Program-made: the position numbers and the translations under genes
From: Prasinococcaceae sp. CCMP 1430
Taxonomy: Eukaryota; Prasinodermophyta; Palmophyllophyceae; Prasinococcales; Prasinococcaceae
DNA length: 64,000 nucleotides
Reading direction: 5' to 3'
NCBI GenBank assembly: GCA_013416795.1
Contig: RQSC01000027.1
Location: 515,810-579,809 of the forward strand
Part shown: piece by piece, positions 9,641 through 18,719 of the stretch
Numbering within the stretch: the first letter of the stretch is position 1
Layout of the letters: each line of letters opens with the position of its first letter
The notes under the pieces: generated by a model
Seen by the model: the letters and a program-made list of their open reading frames with translations, nothing else
Told to the model about the DNA's origin: nothing
Databases searched by the model: none

Positions 9641-12600
9641 ATGCATTGCGCTGCCGTGCGCCAGCAAAGAGATCTCCCGTGGTTATTGCAATCGATTTTC
9701 CGGGTGTGTGCGCATCGCGCTCGCGGAAAGCGGCGGAGGCGCCGCCGGCGCGCGCGCCTCTGCACGAATTCGCGCGCGCGCGCTGCATCCGAGGCCTGCG
9801 CCAGTGGGGGGGCGCGGCGGCGGCGCGCTGCCGAGCGCGCGGGCGCGACGGCCACGCAGCCGCACCCGGACGCGGGCGCGGGGGCGCAGGGCGCGCCGAG
9901 TGAGGCGGAGGCCGAGGCTGGCGAAGCCCTCGCATCTTCTACGGCGGATGAGGCCGCCGCCGCCGCGGTCGGATCGCTCGAGACTGGAACGCTCCCGCTT
10001 GTGATCACGGGTGCGCGCAAGGCGGTCGTCGGTGCCGACGCGGATAGCGCCGTCGTGCAGCGCGCCACCGACCTGCTGGTATCGGCGATTCGCGTGCTCG
10101 CTGTCGAGGACGGGAGCGCCGGCGCGGCACGTTCCTCGGTGCACGCAGTAGGTGCACTCCTCGACGAGATGCCGCCGCTTGCGGCCGCGCATGCTGCGTT
10201 CAAGCTCGTGCGGCACCTCCCGGTGGCAGGCGACGCGCTCGACCTCCTGCCTCGCGCGCTGTCAGCAGCCGTCGCCGGCGGCATGCAGACGAAGCGCGAC
10301 GAGGCGATGGCAGAGCTGCTGCAGTGCGAGTGGCCGGAGAACCGCCTCGCACAGGTGACGCAGGCGGTGGGCGAAATCGGTGACCTGACACAGGAGGAGC
10401 TGTCCAAAGCTGTCGCGAAAGTGCGCGGCGGCCTGGTGGGGCTCGAGCCCAGTGGCGTGCCGCCGGTCGTCTATCAGCTGTTGAAACTGTCGCGCAGGGG
10501 CTGCCGGGCGAATGCAGTCGACACGCTCGTCGCGCACTTCGAGCGCGCGGGTGCGACCGGGAGCCTCAACGCCAACGGCACCGCGGCGCTTCGTCACGCG
10601 CAAGGCACGTGCCTCCTGCATCTGAGCTTCGCAGCAAAGGTTGACGCGGAGCTCGGAAAGGAGTGGCTGCGCGTGCTCAAGGCGCGAGCGCTGGCAGCGC
10701 CCACAGCCCGACTGCCGCCCGCGCTGGCCGCTGCGCTGTTGTCGCTGGCGGGCGTGCCGAGGCTCGCGGCGCCCGCCCTGGACATGCTGAAGGGCCGCGT
10801 GCTCGCCTCGTTTGCCGCGAAGCGCCGGCGCAAGCAGTGCCGGTGGCTCAAGCAGCTGGTGAAGATTCCGAGCGTCGCGGACAGCGAGGTCGCCGAGGGG
10901 GTGGAGGGGGATCCCTCGAAGGCGGTGCTCGCCGCTGCCGAACACTCGGCCTACGGTTGGGATCACCTGGCGCCGGCGCTGCTCGACCTGGGCTTCTTGT
11001 TGCTTGACTCGACGGCGTGCCGCAGTGGGGGAGTGCACGTCGGCGACGACGCCGTGGCGCTCGGCTCGAAGCTCCTGATGGCCGTCTACGACGCCCACGA
11101 GAGTGCGCGCAGCACCATCGTGGACGGCCTGCTCAGTGGTGTCGCGACGCCGCCCAAGAAGGGCGTGGTCATTACGCGCGATGCTCCGGGCGCGCATGCC
11201 TCCTTGTTGTCTGCCATTGCGTGGTCACGGCAGTCGACGCTGGTGCCGCGATTCGCGCCGCGTCTGAAGGAGGCGCTCGAGTACTTCGCGTTTCTTCCCC
11301 CGGGGGGCGGCGCCGCGCTGCTGACGGCGCTGCGTCCGCTTCTGCGACTCAGCACGGATCTGCGGGACGATGCACTCCTGGTGCTGCGAAAAGCGACCTT
11401 CGCGCGCGACGAAGGTGCGCGCTTGGCTGCGGCGGAGGGTGTAACAAGCCTGCTGCTCGCCGCGGTCGGAGGCAGCGGTGCGGAGCGTGGCCTGGCTGGC
11501 GTCAACGGCGAGTACTCGCTCGGCCCGATGCTCGGGGGCTTCGAAGAGGGCGCCGGGGGGTCGTGCAGCCAAGCGTCAGAACTGCTTGCTGGCGCCAGCG
11601 CCGCGAGCGAAGTCGTGGGCGAGCTTGTGGGGCTCCTCGGGCGATGTTTGCACCAGCAGGCCGTCGTGCGTGCTGCGCTGTACGAGTCACTCTACAGGCT
11701 ACAGCTCGCGTACCCGCTCGCCCAGGAGGCGGCGTGCGAGATGCTGCTCCCGCATGTGCTCAGGTTCTACGCGTCGGATGAGACGGTGGACGAGCCCCTG
11801 CTCCGCCTGGACGACGCCGTGCGCGCACGCGGCGGGCGCGCAGAGCTCTGCGAGCCGCTCGGGAGGCTGCTGCGCTGCTGCGCGCGGCTGCTCGCCCTGC
11901 AGCCGCCTGGGTCGCAGCAAGCGCAGGCTGCGGGCGCCGCATCGCTGGGGTATCAGACGTTCCTGTCGACGCCGCCCACCCCGCTGCTGACCGTGTCGCA
12001 CGGGGTCACCGAGATGGCCTCGTGCGCATCAGGCAGCGACTTTGCAAGGAAGCTACACACCGCCCTGCAGGCCTTGTTCAGCCGCATCTCCGACGGGAAG
12101 GTCGACATTGCCGACTTTGGATTCGGGCCGCAAGCAGACTGGGCCGGCGAGCGCGCGGGCCAGACCAGGGAGCGGGCGAGGCAGCTGGCCGGCGCACTCG
12201 AGGTGGCCTTGGGCCACTTCGTCGAGCTCACGATCGGCTATTCGTGCGCCGGTGCCGGCGCCCCTGCGCCGGGTGGCAGCGGCAGCCAGCCTTCTACGGA
12301 GGAGAAGCTCGCGGACGCCGCCGAGCGCGCCGAGCGCGTGCTCGCCATGCTTCTCGAGCTGGGCCGTTGCGCCACCGCGCACCAGGACGTCGCGTCCAAG
12401 AAGAAGCCCGGCAGGCCCAAAAAACCGGCCGGCGGCTGCGGCGGGGGGGCCGACGCGGGCGCCGCCCATGGCGCCGTGGATCTCGGCATGCCGCTGTGCG
12501 GCTCGCGTTGCCTCTCGGCGCTCGCGCGCGTGTGCGTCCCGGCGCAGGAGGACACCGACAGCCTCCAGTCCCTGCGGGACGCGCTCGCCCACCACGTGGG

Positions 12601-14242
12601 CGACCCGCTCTTCAAGCTGTGGGTCGCCTCTTCCATGCGGAGGCTACTCGAGGCTCGCGGCGAGGGCGACATGGCCGCTGATGCGGATTGGATGGCCGCA
12701 GGCGGGGACGCCGACGCTGTGGTGCTGTCTGCGCCTGCGTGTGGGATGCTGAAGGCGGCGGCTGACAGCCCCTCCCCGGAGACGGCCGCCGCCGAGGGCT
12801 CGACGCCCGACATCGCCGCCTCGGTAGCCGTGCAGGCAGCACTGTGCGTGGAGGCCGCGCTGGCAGCTGCGGCCGCCGCTGGGGGCGACTGTCTGGCGCG
12901 CGCCATGGCGGAGATCGGTGGGCTGACTGCGGACGCCACACTCAAGGAGGCGGCGACGGCTGCGATGGGCGTGCTGGACAAGGCCGCCGCGGCCCTCCTC
13001 GAGGGTGGCGCCCCGGCCGCCGCGGCCGCGTGCGTCCGGGCGTGCGAGCGCGTGGCGAGCTCGGCAACAACAAAAGCGCGCGCAGAGCACGCCGATGCGC
13101 TGTCGGAGATGCTGAGCCTGGGCGCGGGGACAGGGGCCGGCCGCCGTTGGCGTGAGAACCTGTCGAAGGCGCTCATCCCGCCGGCGCTCGCGCACTCACA
13201 GCCGGGCGAGGACCTGGCGCTGGCCGCTCGGCTCGCATCGGCCATCCTTGAGTGCATGGGCCCCATCGACGCACTCGATGGCGACGAGATACCCGAGGTC
13301 TCCACCGACTTCCAGGCCATCAGCCATGAGAGCATGCTAGCCGCCTCCGTCGCCGTGCTCGAGGCGACTGATACCGCACTGCAGGGCGTCGAGTGGCTTC
13401 TGGCGCCGCTGCGGAGCGCCTCAGCCTCATTCGCGCGCAGCTGCGGCGGCGTCGACGCAGATGGCCAGAGCGACTTGCCCGATGGAAGCGGCGAGACGCG
13501 CAGCGCGCTGCAGGAGCTCGAGCGCGAGGCGTGCGAGCGCCTGGAGGCCGCCCATGGCGTGCTGCTCCCGTTCTTCCGCGCGGACCCGGGATTCATGATG
13601 GACGCCAAGAGTCAGGACCTGCTCTTCAAGGTGGCCACGCGCGTGTTCAGCTGCCTGTCGCAGCTCGTGCTGTGCGCGACCGCGCCCAAGGGCTGCCGGC
13701 AGCATGGCCCGCAGGACTGCCTGCGCACGCTGGCGGAGATCGTGTCGAACGACATGACGCCGGATGTGTACAAGTGGATGCAAGAGCGCGAGCGCGCAGA
13801 GCTGGCACAAGAGCAGGAGCTTGACGAGGACGACGGCGGCGGCGACGCCGATAAGGTCGAGCGCAAGCGCAAGCGCAAACACATGAAGGCCGCGCGCCTG
13901 GCCGACCGCGACATGCGCCACGTGCCCGCGCTCATCTTCGCCATCGAGGAGTACGAGCGCCACTTGTACACGTTGGCGAACGCCTCAAACGTCAACCTGC
14001 TTCGAGGCGCCAAGCGCTCGGTTGCGCGCGATTTCATGCTGCGCATCGGCGAGGGGAGAGGGGTTTCCAAGCGCGGCAGGAGCGGTGCGCAGCCCTCTGC
14101 CAGGTGCGAAGAGGAGGCCACTGTCGTCGGCGACGGCGACGACGACGACGACGACGAGGAGGAGGAGGAGGAGGAGGGCGGCGACGACTACGAGGAGATG
14201 GATGAAGGCGAGGAGGGCGGCGAGATGGACGAGGGGGGCTGA
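9641..14242 (+). CDS. FANCI: Fanconi anaemia complementation group I protein
   Basis: FANCI pairs with FANCD2 as the ID2 clamp that is monoubiquitinated at DNA interstrand crosslinks. The long intronless frame (up to 1533 residues; human FANCI is about 1330) follows the family end to end: PPVVYQLLKLSRRG near residue 280, LGKEWLRVLKA, the central LKEALEYFAFLPP...LLRLST...LRDDALLVLRKATF block, and the C-terminal IFAIEEYERHLYTLANASN-VNLLRGAK-SVARDF segment. The lysine of VLRKATF (residue 584 from this start, codon 11390-11392) aligns with the ubiquitin-acceptor lysine of vertebrate FANCI. The tail is basic (KRKRKHMK) then very acidic. The first ~100 residues are Arg/Ala-rich and poorly conserved, so the true start, or a small upstream exon, is uncertain. 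Confidence 0.88.
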   Translation: MHCAAVRQQRDLPWLLQSIFRVCAHRARGKRRRRRRRARLCTNSRARAASEACASGGARRRRAAERAGATATQPHPDAGAGAQGAPSEAEAEAGEALASSTADEAAAAAVGSLETGTLPLVITGARKAVVGADADSAVVQRATDLLVSAIRVLAVEDGSAGAARSSVHAVGALLDEMPPLAAAHAAFKLVRHLPVAGDALDLLPRALSAAVAGGMQTKRDEAMAELLQCEWPENRLAQVTQAVGEIGDLTQEELSKAVAKVRGGLVGLEPSGVPPVVYQLLKLSRRGCRANAVDTLVAHFERAGATGSLNANGTAALRHAQGTCLLHLSFAAKVDAELGKEWLRVLKARALAAPTARLPPALAAALLSLAGVPRLAAPALDMLKGRVLASFAAKRRRKQCRWLKQLVKIPSVADSEVAEGVEGDPSKAVLAAAEHSAYGWDHLAPALLDLGFLLLDSTACRSGGVHVGDDAVALGSKLLMAVYDAHESARSTIVDGLLSGVATPPKKGVVITRDAPGAHASLLSAIAWSRQSTLVPRFAPRLKEALEYFAFLPPGGGAALLTALRPLLRLSTDLRDDALLVLRKATFARDEGARLAAAEGVTSLLLAAVGGSGAERGLAGVNGEYSLGPMLGGFEEGAGGSCSQASELLAGASAASEVVGELVGLLGRCLHQQAVVRAALYESLYRLQLAYPLAQEAACEMLLPHVLRFYASDETVDEPLLRLDDAVRARGGRAELCEPLGRLLRCCARLLALQPPGSQQAQAAGAASLGYQTFLSTPPTPLLTVSHGVTEMASCASGSDFARKLHTALQALFSRISDGKVDIADFGFGPQADWAGERAGQTRERARQLAGALEVALGHFVELTIGYSCAGAGAPAPGGSGSQPSTEEKLADAAERAERVLAMLLELGRCATAHQDVASKKKPGRPKKPAGGCGGGADAGAAHGAVDLGMPLCGSRCLSALARVCVPAQEDTDSLQSLRDALAHHVGDPLFKLWVASSMRRLLEARGEGDMAADADWMAAGGDADAVVLSAPACGMLKAAADSPSPETAAAEGSTPDIAASVAVQAALCVEAALAAAAAAGGDCLARAMAEIGGLTADATLKEAATAAMGVLDKAAAALLEGGAPAAAAACVRACERVASSATTKARAEHADALSEMLSLGAGTGAGRRWRENLSKALIPPALAHSQPGEDLALAARLASAILECMGPIDALDGDEIPEVSTDFQAISHESMLAASVAVLEATDTALQGVEWLLAPLRSASASFARSCGGVDADGQSDLPDGSGETRSALQELEREACERLEAAHGVLLPFFRADPGFMMDAKSQDLLFKVATRVFSCLSQLVLCATAPKGCRQHGPQDCLRTLAEIVSNDMTPDVYKWMQERERAELAQEQELDEDDGGGDADKVERKRKRKHMKAARLADRDMRHVPALIFAIEEYERHLYTLANASNVNLLRGAKRSVARDFMLRIGEGRGVSKRGRSGAQPSARCEEEATVVGDGDDDDDDEEEEEEEGGDDYEEMDEGEEGGEMDEGG

Positions 14243-14746
14243 GGCGATGAAAAAATGCGTGCCCCTAGCGATTGGCCGCTGCCGGGCCGGCTCGCTGGCG
14301 CGCCAAAGACCATGTACAGATACATAGGCGCCACCGATGGCATTGTTGTTTGCATGCACCGCTCGTTCCGTGCTGCAGCGCCGTGCGCGAAACGGATGCG
14401 GGCCGCTGTATCAAATGGCATGCCATCACATACACATGTGATCACACACGCGAAAACGCCATCAAATGGCGGGGTGGCTAGAAAAGCATTCGAAAACGCC
14501 ATCAAAAGCGTTCGGCATACGAAGACGCCATCAAGCCCGAACGAGTGGCTCACACGCGCCCACGCGCGCGTGCGCGCGGCGTGTGTGCGCTGCCGACAGG
14601 CGCAGTGCACAAGCGCGCGGAGGACGCTGGCGCGCCACTGTGCGCGCGGAGAGCGGTCGGCCACGTGGTGTGCGTTGGTGGTCGGGACGCGCGGACTCCC
14701 CGTGCGTGTGAGAGGCCCGGCGAGCGGGGGGAGCGAGGGGAAGGCG
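14243..14746. other. Intergenic region with repeated CGCCATCAA words
   Basis: About 500 bp between FANCI and the next gene. The 16-mer CGAAAACGCCATCAAA occurs exactly twice, 40 bp apart (14451-14466, 14491-14506), with a near copy CGAAGACGCCATCAAG at 14520-14535. The palindrome TCAAATGGCATGCCAT lies at 14411-14426, and a TACACATGTGATCACA segment follows. This is probably a promoter with a repeated element for the downstream gene. Confidence 0.5.
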
Positions 14747-16097
14747 ATGGCAGCGGCAGCGGCGGTGCGGCAGTGCCGCGGCGCGGCGGCGGTGGCGCGG
14801 CCGCTTCGCCAGCGCTCCGGGTGCGGGGCAGCGGCGGCGGCACGCGTGCGCCGCACGGCGGTGCGCGCGGCAGATGAGGCCAAGGCGTCATCGATAGCGC
14901 GGCTGGACGCGCTGCTGGGCAAGCCCGAGGTCGCGGCGCCTGCGGCAGAGCCCGCACAGGAGCAGCGAGAGGCGGCGGAGCCGGCCGCGGAGCAGGACGC
15001 GGCGCCAGTGCCTCCGGCCGACGTGGGGGCACTGTACGCGTCGCTCGGGGCTGCGTGCGATGCCGGGGACGTGAGCGCGACCAGGTCGGCAATGGCAGCG
15101 CTTTCGGAGGCCGGCGTCGCGGGCCTCTACGGCTCCGCGACCGGCACGCTGCGCCGCCGCACCACGTCGATGGCCGACCTCTCATCGGTGGGCATCAAGC
15201 AGCCGGAGTCCATCGCCACGCCCGAGGAGCGTGACGACCAGGGCTTCCTCACGACGGTGCTACTGACGTGCTCCGTACTTGCCGTCGCCGGTGGCTTCCT
15301 GCCAGGCGACTGGGGCTTCTTCGTGCCGTACCTCACCGGCGCGATCGTGCTGGTGGTGCTCGCAGTGGGCTCCACCGCGCCAGGGCTGATGTACGCGGTG
15401 GTGGACAACATCACTGGCGCCGCCCAGCGCGCGAACGAGGGGCCCGAGGGCGAGCGCACGCTGCGCCACGAGGCCGCGCACATGCTCGTGAGCTACTGCT
15501 TGGGCACCCCGGTCATCTCGTACTCGCTCGACCTCGGCGCCGAGCACACCGACCTCGCGGAGGCGTCTCTGGACAGGCCGCTCGCGCTCAAGCTCATCGA
15601 CGACGCGGAGCTCGACAGGCTGGCGGTCATGGCCATGGCGGGCGTTGCGGCAGAGGTGAGGGCGCGCGCTGCGCGGGATCGCGCGCGCGCGCGCGCGCGA
15701 GCGAGCGAGTGCTCGCGCGCATCGAAGGGGCGGTGGTGCCTTTCGAGATTGCGTGCCCTGCGCGCGCGAGAGGCGGGGTGCTTAGCGGGCGGGAGCAGCC
15801 TGGGCGCCACCGGCGCTGACCTGCTCCACCCCGCGTCTCCGCGCTGTTTTTGTCCAGGGCCTCGAGTACGACCAGGTCAAGGGTGGCACCGCAGACCTCT
15901 TCGACCTGCAGCGCCTGATAAACCGCGCGCGGAATGGCCTCAACGCCGAGCAGCAGCAGAGCATCGCGCGCTGGGCGGTCAAGGAGGCCGCCCTGGTGCT
16001 GCGGCGGGAGGAGCGCGCCTACGACGCGCTGCGAGAGGCCATGGCGCGCGGCGCGAGCGTGCCCGAGTGCATCCAAGCCATCGAGGGCGCGCGGTAG
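14747..16097 (+). CDS. AAA-less FtsH-type (M41) plastid metalloprotease, VIR3-like
   Basis: Exons 14747-15655 and 15858-16097 join in phase 0 across a GTGAGG...CAG intron, giving 382 residues. A transit-peptide-like Ala/Arg N-terminus is followed by an Ala/Glu/Pro-rich linker. Two adjacent hydrophobic segments come next (FLTTVLLTCSVLAVAGGFLP and YLTGAIVLVVLAVGSTAPGLM), then the peptidase M41 region. RHEAAHMLVSY is the HExxH zinc motif, and GGTADLFDLQRL in exon 2 supplies the third-ligand aspartate region of FtsH. No AAA+ ATPase domain precedes it. This is the arrangement of the plant chloroplast VIR3/stress-regulated family (At1g56180, At5g27290). It probably acts in the thylakoid or envelope membrane. 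The upstream frame stays open, but the ATG at 14747 gives the best transit peptide. Confidence 0.85.
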
Positions 16098-16413
16098 GGG
16101 GTGCGCGTGGTGGCGCGGGGAAGAAGAGCACAGCGATGGCGCGCTTCGAGAATCATAATAGACAGCCATCCATCGAGGCGGAGCCTGCGACGGGGGATGT
16201 ACACAGCAGCCATTCGCTTTCCCGCGCGCTCGATGCTGTTCGTAGGCGACGACGAGCAACGTGGAGGGCCACGCGGTGATCGGCACGGCAGACATAGAAT
16301 ACCCGCCTCCGCGCTCTCGAGGGCCATTGCTCCCGCTCGCGCGCCAGGCGCTCCTCTGGGAGGGCGGAAAGGAAAGAAAGCACGGCCTGGCGCCCGGGCC
16401 GTGCGTGCATCGC

Positions 16414-17132
16414 TTAAACTTGTTCAGCGCGTGGTGATATGTGACAGATACCCATGTTGTCACGGGCTCGCGCGATCATGCGCCGCCGCCGGAGCCGGCG
16501 CGCGACGGCGGCGGCCTTGGCCTGCTCCTCGAGCTTCTTCTCGGCCTGGAGCTGCTTCCTGAGCAGCGCCTTCTCGCGCTTGGCGCGCTCCTCAGGGGTG
16601 AGGGTGGCCAGCTCCTTGCGCTCCTTGGCGAGGTTCTTCTTGAGCTCCTTGCGGTCGCGCTTGAGCGCCTTCTTGGCCTGCTTCTCGCGCTCCTTCTGCG
16701 CGAGCGCCGCCAGGACGGTGTTCTGCGCGACGGCCGCGCCGCCGAACCGCGCGTCGAGGAGCTAGAAGTAGAAGTACTTGCGCAGTGCGCAGTACGAGAG
16801 CCCCTCGTCGGTCGTGATCTGTGCATGCGTGCGTGCGTGCGTGCGCGGGGGTGAATGCGCCGTGTGTGAGGGCCGGCGAGAGGGTGGCGCGAGCAGGCCG
16901 GAAGGGAGAGAGATTGGGTGGGGGATGGGGATGAAGGAGGGGCAGACAAGGTAGGAACGCGAGGGCAGTGGGAGCATGGGATGGGTGGGTATGGGAGCGC
17001 GGCGGTGCACGCGTCAGCGATTGCCCACACGTGGCGCGCGTGGTACCGCGCTCGGCCGCGCGCGCTCTCGCAGGCGCGCGGACGCACCATCTCGACCTTC
17101 TTCGACGCGACGGGGGCGGTGTTGGCATCCAT
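16414..17132 (-). CDS. Charged coiled-coil protein, left copy of an inverted duplication
   Basis: The best model is exon 1 at 17088-17132 (MDANTAPVASKKVEM) and exon 2 at 16414-16761, phase 0, using a GTGCGT donor and the pyrimidine-rich acceptor TACTTCTACTTCTAG. The product is 130 residues: LLDARFGGAAVAQ followed by a Lys/Arg/Glu/Ala helix (KALKRDRKELKKNLAKERKE...) predicted as coiled coil. A competing acceptor (GCACAG, near 16817) would instead end after ITTDEGLSYCALRKYFYF at a TAG. Bases 16504-16744 are a perfect reverse-complement copy of 18252-18492. The C-terminal 30 codons here differ from the right copy. The function is not recognised; lysine-rich helices like this occur in zuotin-type and ribosome-associated proteins, but that is only resemblance. 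Confidence 0.5.
16504..16744 (-). repeat. Inverted repeat, left arm (241 bp, perfect)
   Basis: I compared it base by base with 18252-18492 in reverse complement and found no difference over 241 bp. Flanks on both sides are unrelated. The arms point at each other across the assembly gap. Confidence 0.95.
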
Positions 17133-17420
17133 CCTGGGTTGAGGTGGGGGTGGGTTGTGTGTGTTATGTGAGAGCTGAGGGTGCTATGGTGGGCTGTGCG
17201 TGTGCGCGATGTGGCGCCCCCGCTCCCGCGGAGCCACGCCCACACTTCCTTCCCCCCCCCCACACCCCCGCGGCGCGGCCCGCGCACACGCGCGCACACA
17301 CGCGCCCGCGCGCGTGTAGCGCTTTCGTTCCCCGCGCGTTCCTCCCCCGTAGCTCCTCGCGCACCTCCGAATCGCGGGCATCGAGCGCTTTCGCTCCGCG
17401 GGCCCGCCGCGCGCGCGGGG

Positions 17421-18192
17421 NNNNNNNNNNNNNNNNNNNNNNNNNNNNNNNNNNNNNNNNNNNNNNNNNNNNNNNNNNNNNNNNNNNNNNNNNNNNNNNN
17501 NNNNNNNNNNNNNNNNNNNNNNNNNNNNNNNNNNNNNNNNNNNNNNNNNNNNNNNNNNNNNNNNNNNNNNNNNNNNNNNNNNNNNNNNNNNNNNNNNNNN
17601 NNNNNNNNNNNNNNNNNNNNNNNNNNNNNNNNNNNNNNNNNNNNNNNNNNNNNNNNNNNNNNNNNNNNNNNNNNNNNNNNNNNNNNNNNNNNNNNNNNNN
17701 NNNNNNNNNNNNNNNNNNNNNNNNNNNNNNNNNNNNNNNNNNNNNNNNNNNNNNNNNNNNNNNNNNNNNNNNNNNNNNNNNNNNNNNNNNNNNNNNNNNN
17801 NNNNNNNNNNNNNNNNNNNNNNNNNNNNNNNNNNNNNNNNNNNNNNNNNNNNNNNNNNNNNNNNNNNNNNNNNNNNNNNNNNNNNNNNNNNNNNNNNNNN
17901 NNNNNNNNNNNNNNNNNNNNNNNNNNNNNNNNNNNNNNNNNNNNNNNNNNNNNNNNNNNNNNNNNNNNNNNNNNNNNNNNNNNNNNNNNNNNNNNNNNNN
18001 NNNNNNNNNNNNNNNNNNNNNNNNNNNNNNNNNNNNNNNNNNNNNNNNNNNNNNNNNNNNNNNNNNNNNNNNNNNNNNNNNNNNNNNNNNNNNNNNNNNN
18101 NNNNNNNNNNNNNNNNNNNNNNNNNNNNNNNNNNNNNNNNNNNNNNNNNNNNNNNNNNNNNNNNNNNNNNNNNNNNNNNNNNNNNNNNNNNN
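17421..18192. other. Assembly gap (772 N)
   Basis: A run of 772 undetermined bases sits between the two arms of the inverted repeat. The left flank (17133-17420) is GC-rich with CACACACG-type tracts and no recognisable gene. The 5' part of the right-hand coiled-coil gene presumably lies in the gap. Confidence 0.98.
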
Positions 18193-18522
18193 GGGCAGAG
18201 CATGACGCGTGACGCGTTCATGAAGATGAAGATCGAGGAGCTGCGCGCCAACGGCGGCGCGGCCGTCGCGCAGAACACCGTCCTGGCGGCGCTCGCGCAG
18301 AAGGAGCGCGAGAAGCAGGCCAAGAAGGCGCTCAAGCGCGACCGCAAGGAGCTCAAGAAGAACCTCGCCAAGGAGCGCAAGGAGCTGGCCACCCTCACCC
18401 CTGAGGAGCGCGCCAAGCGCGAGAAGGCGCTGCTCAGGAAGCAGCTCCAGGCCGAGAAGAAGCTCGAGGAGCAGGCCAAGGCCGCCGCCGTCCGCGCGGC
18501 CGAGGCCGCCGCCGCGTACTAG
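18193..18522 (+). CDS. Charged coiled-coil protein, right copy (5' partial at gap)
   Basis: It starts in the gap. The visible frame (ATG at 18202) reads MTRDAFMKMKIEELRANGG and then the same Lys/Glu/Arg/Ala coiled-coil segment as the left copy, ending AAAVRAAEAAAAY-stop. GGGCAG just before AGCATGACG could be an intron acceptor, so the ATG may be internal. Bases 18252-18492 equal the left arm exactly. This copy ends in an Ala/Glu helix, whereas the left copy diverges after AAAV. The function is not recognised. Confidence 0.55.
   Translation, partial: GQSMTRDAFMKMKIEELRANGGAAVAQNTVLAALAQKEREKQAKKALKRDRKELKKNLAKERKELATLTPEERAKREKALLRKQLQAEKKLEEQAKAAAVRAAEAAAAY
18252..18492 (+). repeat. Inverted repeat, right arm (241 bp, perfect)
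   Basis: Reverse-complement partner of 16504-16744, identical over all 241 bases, starting CGGCGGCGCGG and ending GCCGCCGCCGTC. Confidence 0.95.
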
Positions 18523-18671
18523 CGCGCTCGGGCACTGTTGTACCCATGCTTGTCACATAACGAAGAACGCAACCTTCGCACTTTCAGTCCTCGAGGCCGC
18601 GCTCGCGGAGTCGGCAGAGCGCGCGCGCATCGTGCAGCCGTCGCGTCGCGCGGAGTAATAGGGAACCTATG

Positions 18672-18676
18672 TTACA
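18672..18676 (-). terminator. TGTAA polyadenylation word downstream of SF3B1
   Basis: TTACA on the plus strand reads TGTAA on the minus strand, 44 bp after the SF3B1 stop. TGTAA is the established chlorophyte poly(A) signal; its use here is inferred. Confidence 0.4.
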
Positions 18677-18719
18677 GCGGGACCGCGTCGACGGCGAGCC
18701 CAACAATAAACGCCCGACC

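Noticed and set aside
16976-18479. Long frames running through the assembly gap
   Set aside because: They exist only because N codons are not stops.
16414-18522. Coiled-coil gene as a zuotin/DNAJC2 homologue
   Set aside because: Only the Lys/Glu-rich composition matches; no J domain or SANT domain is visible.
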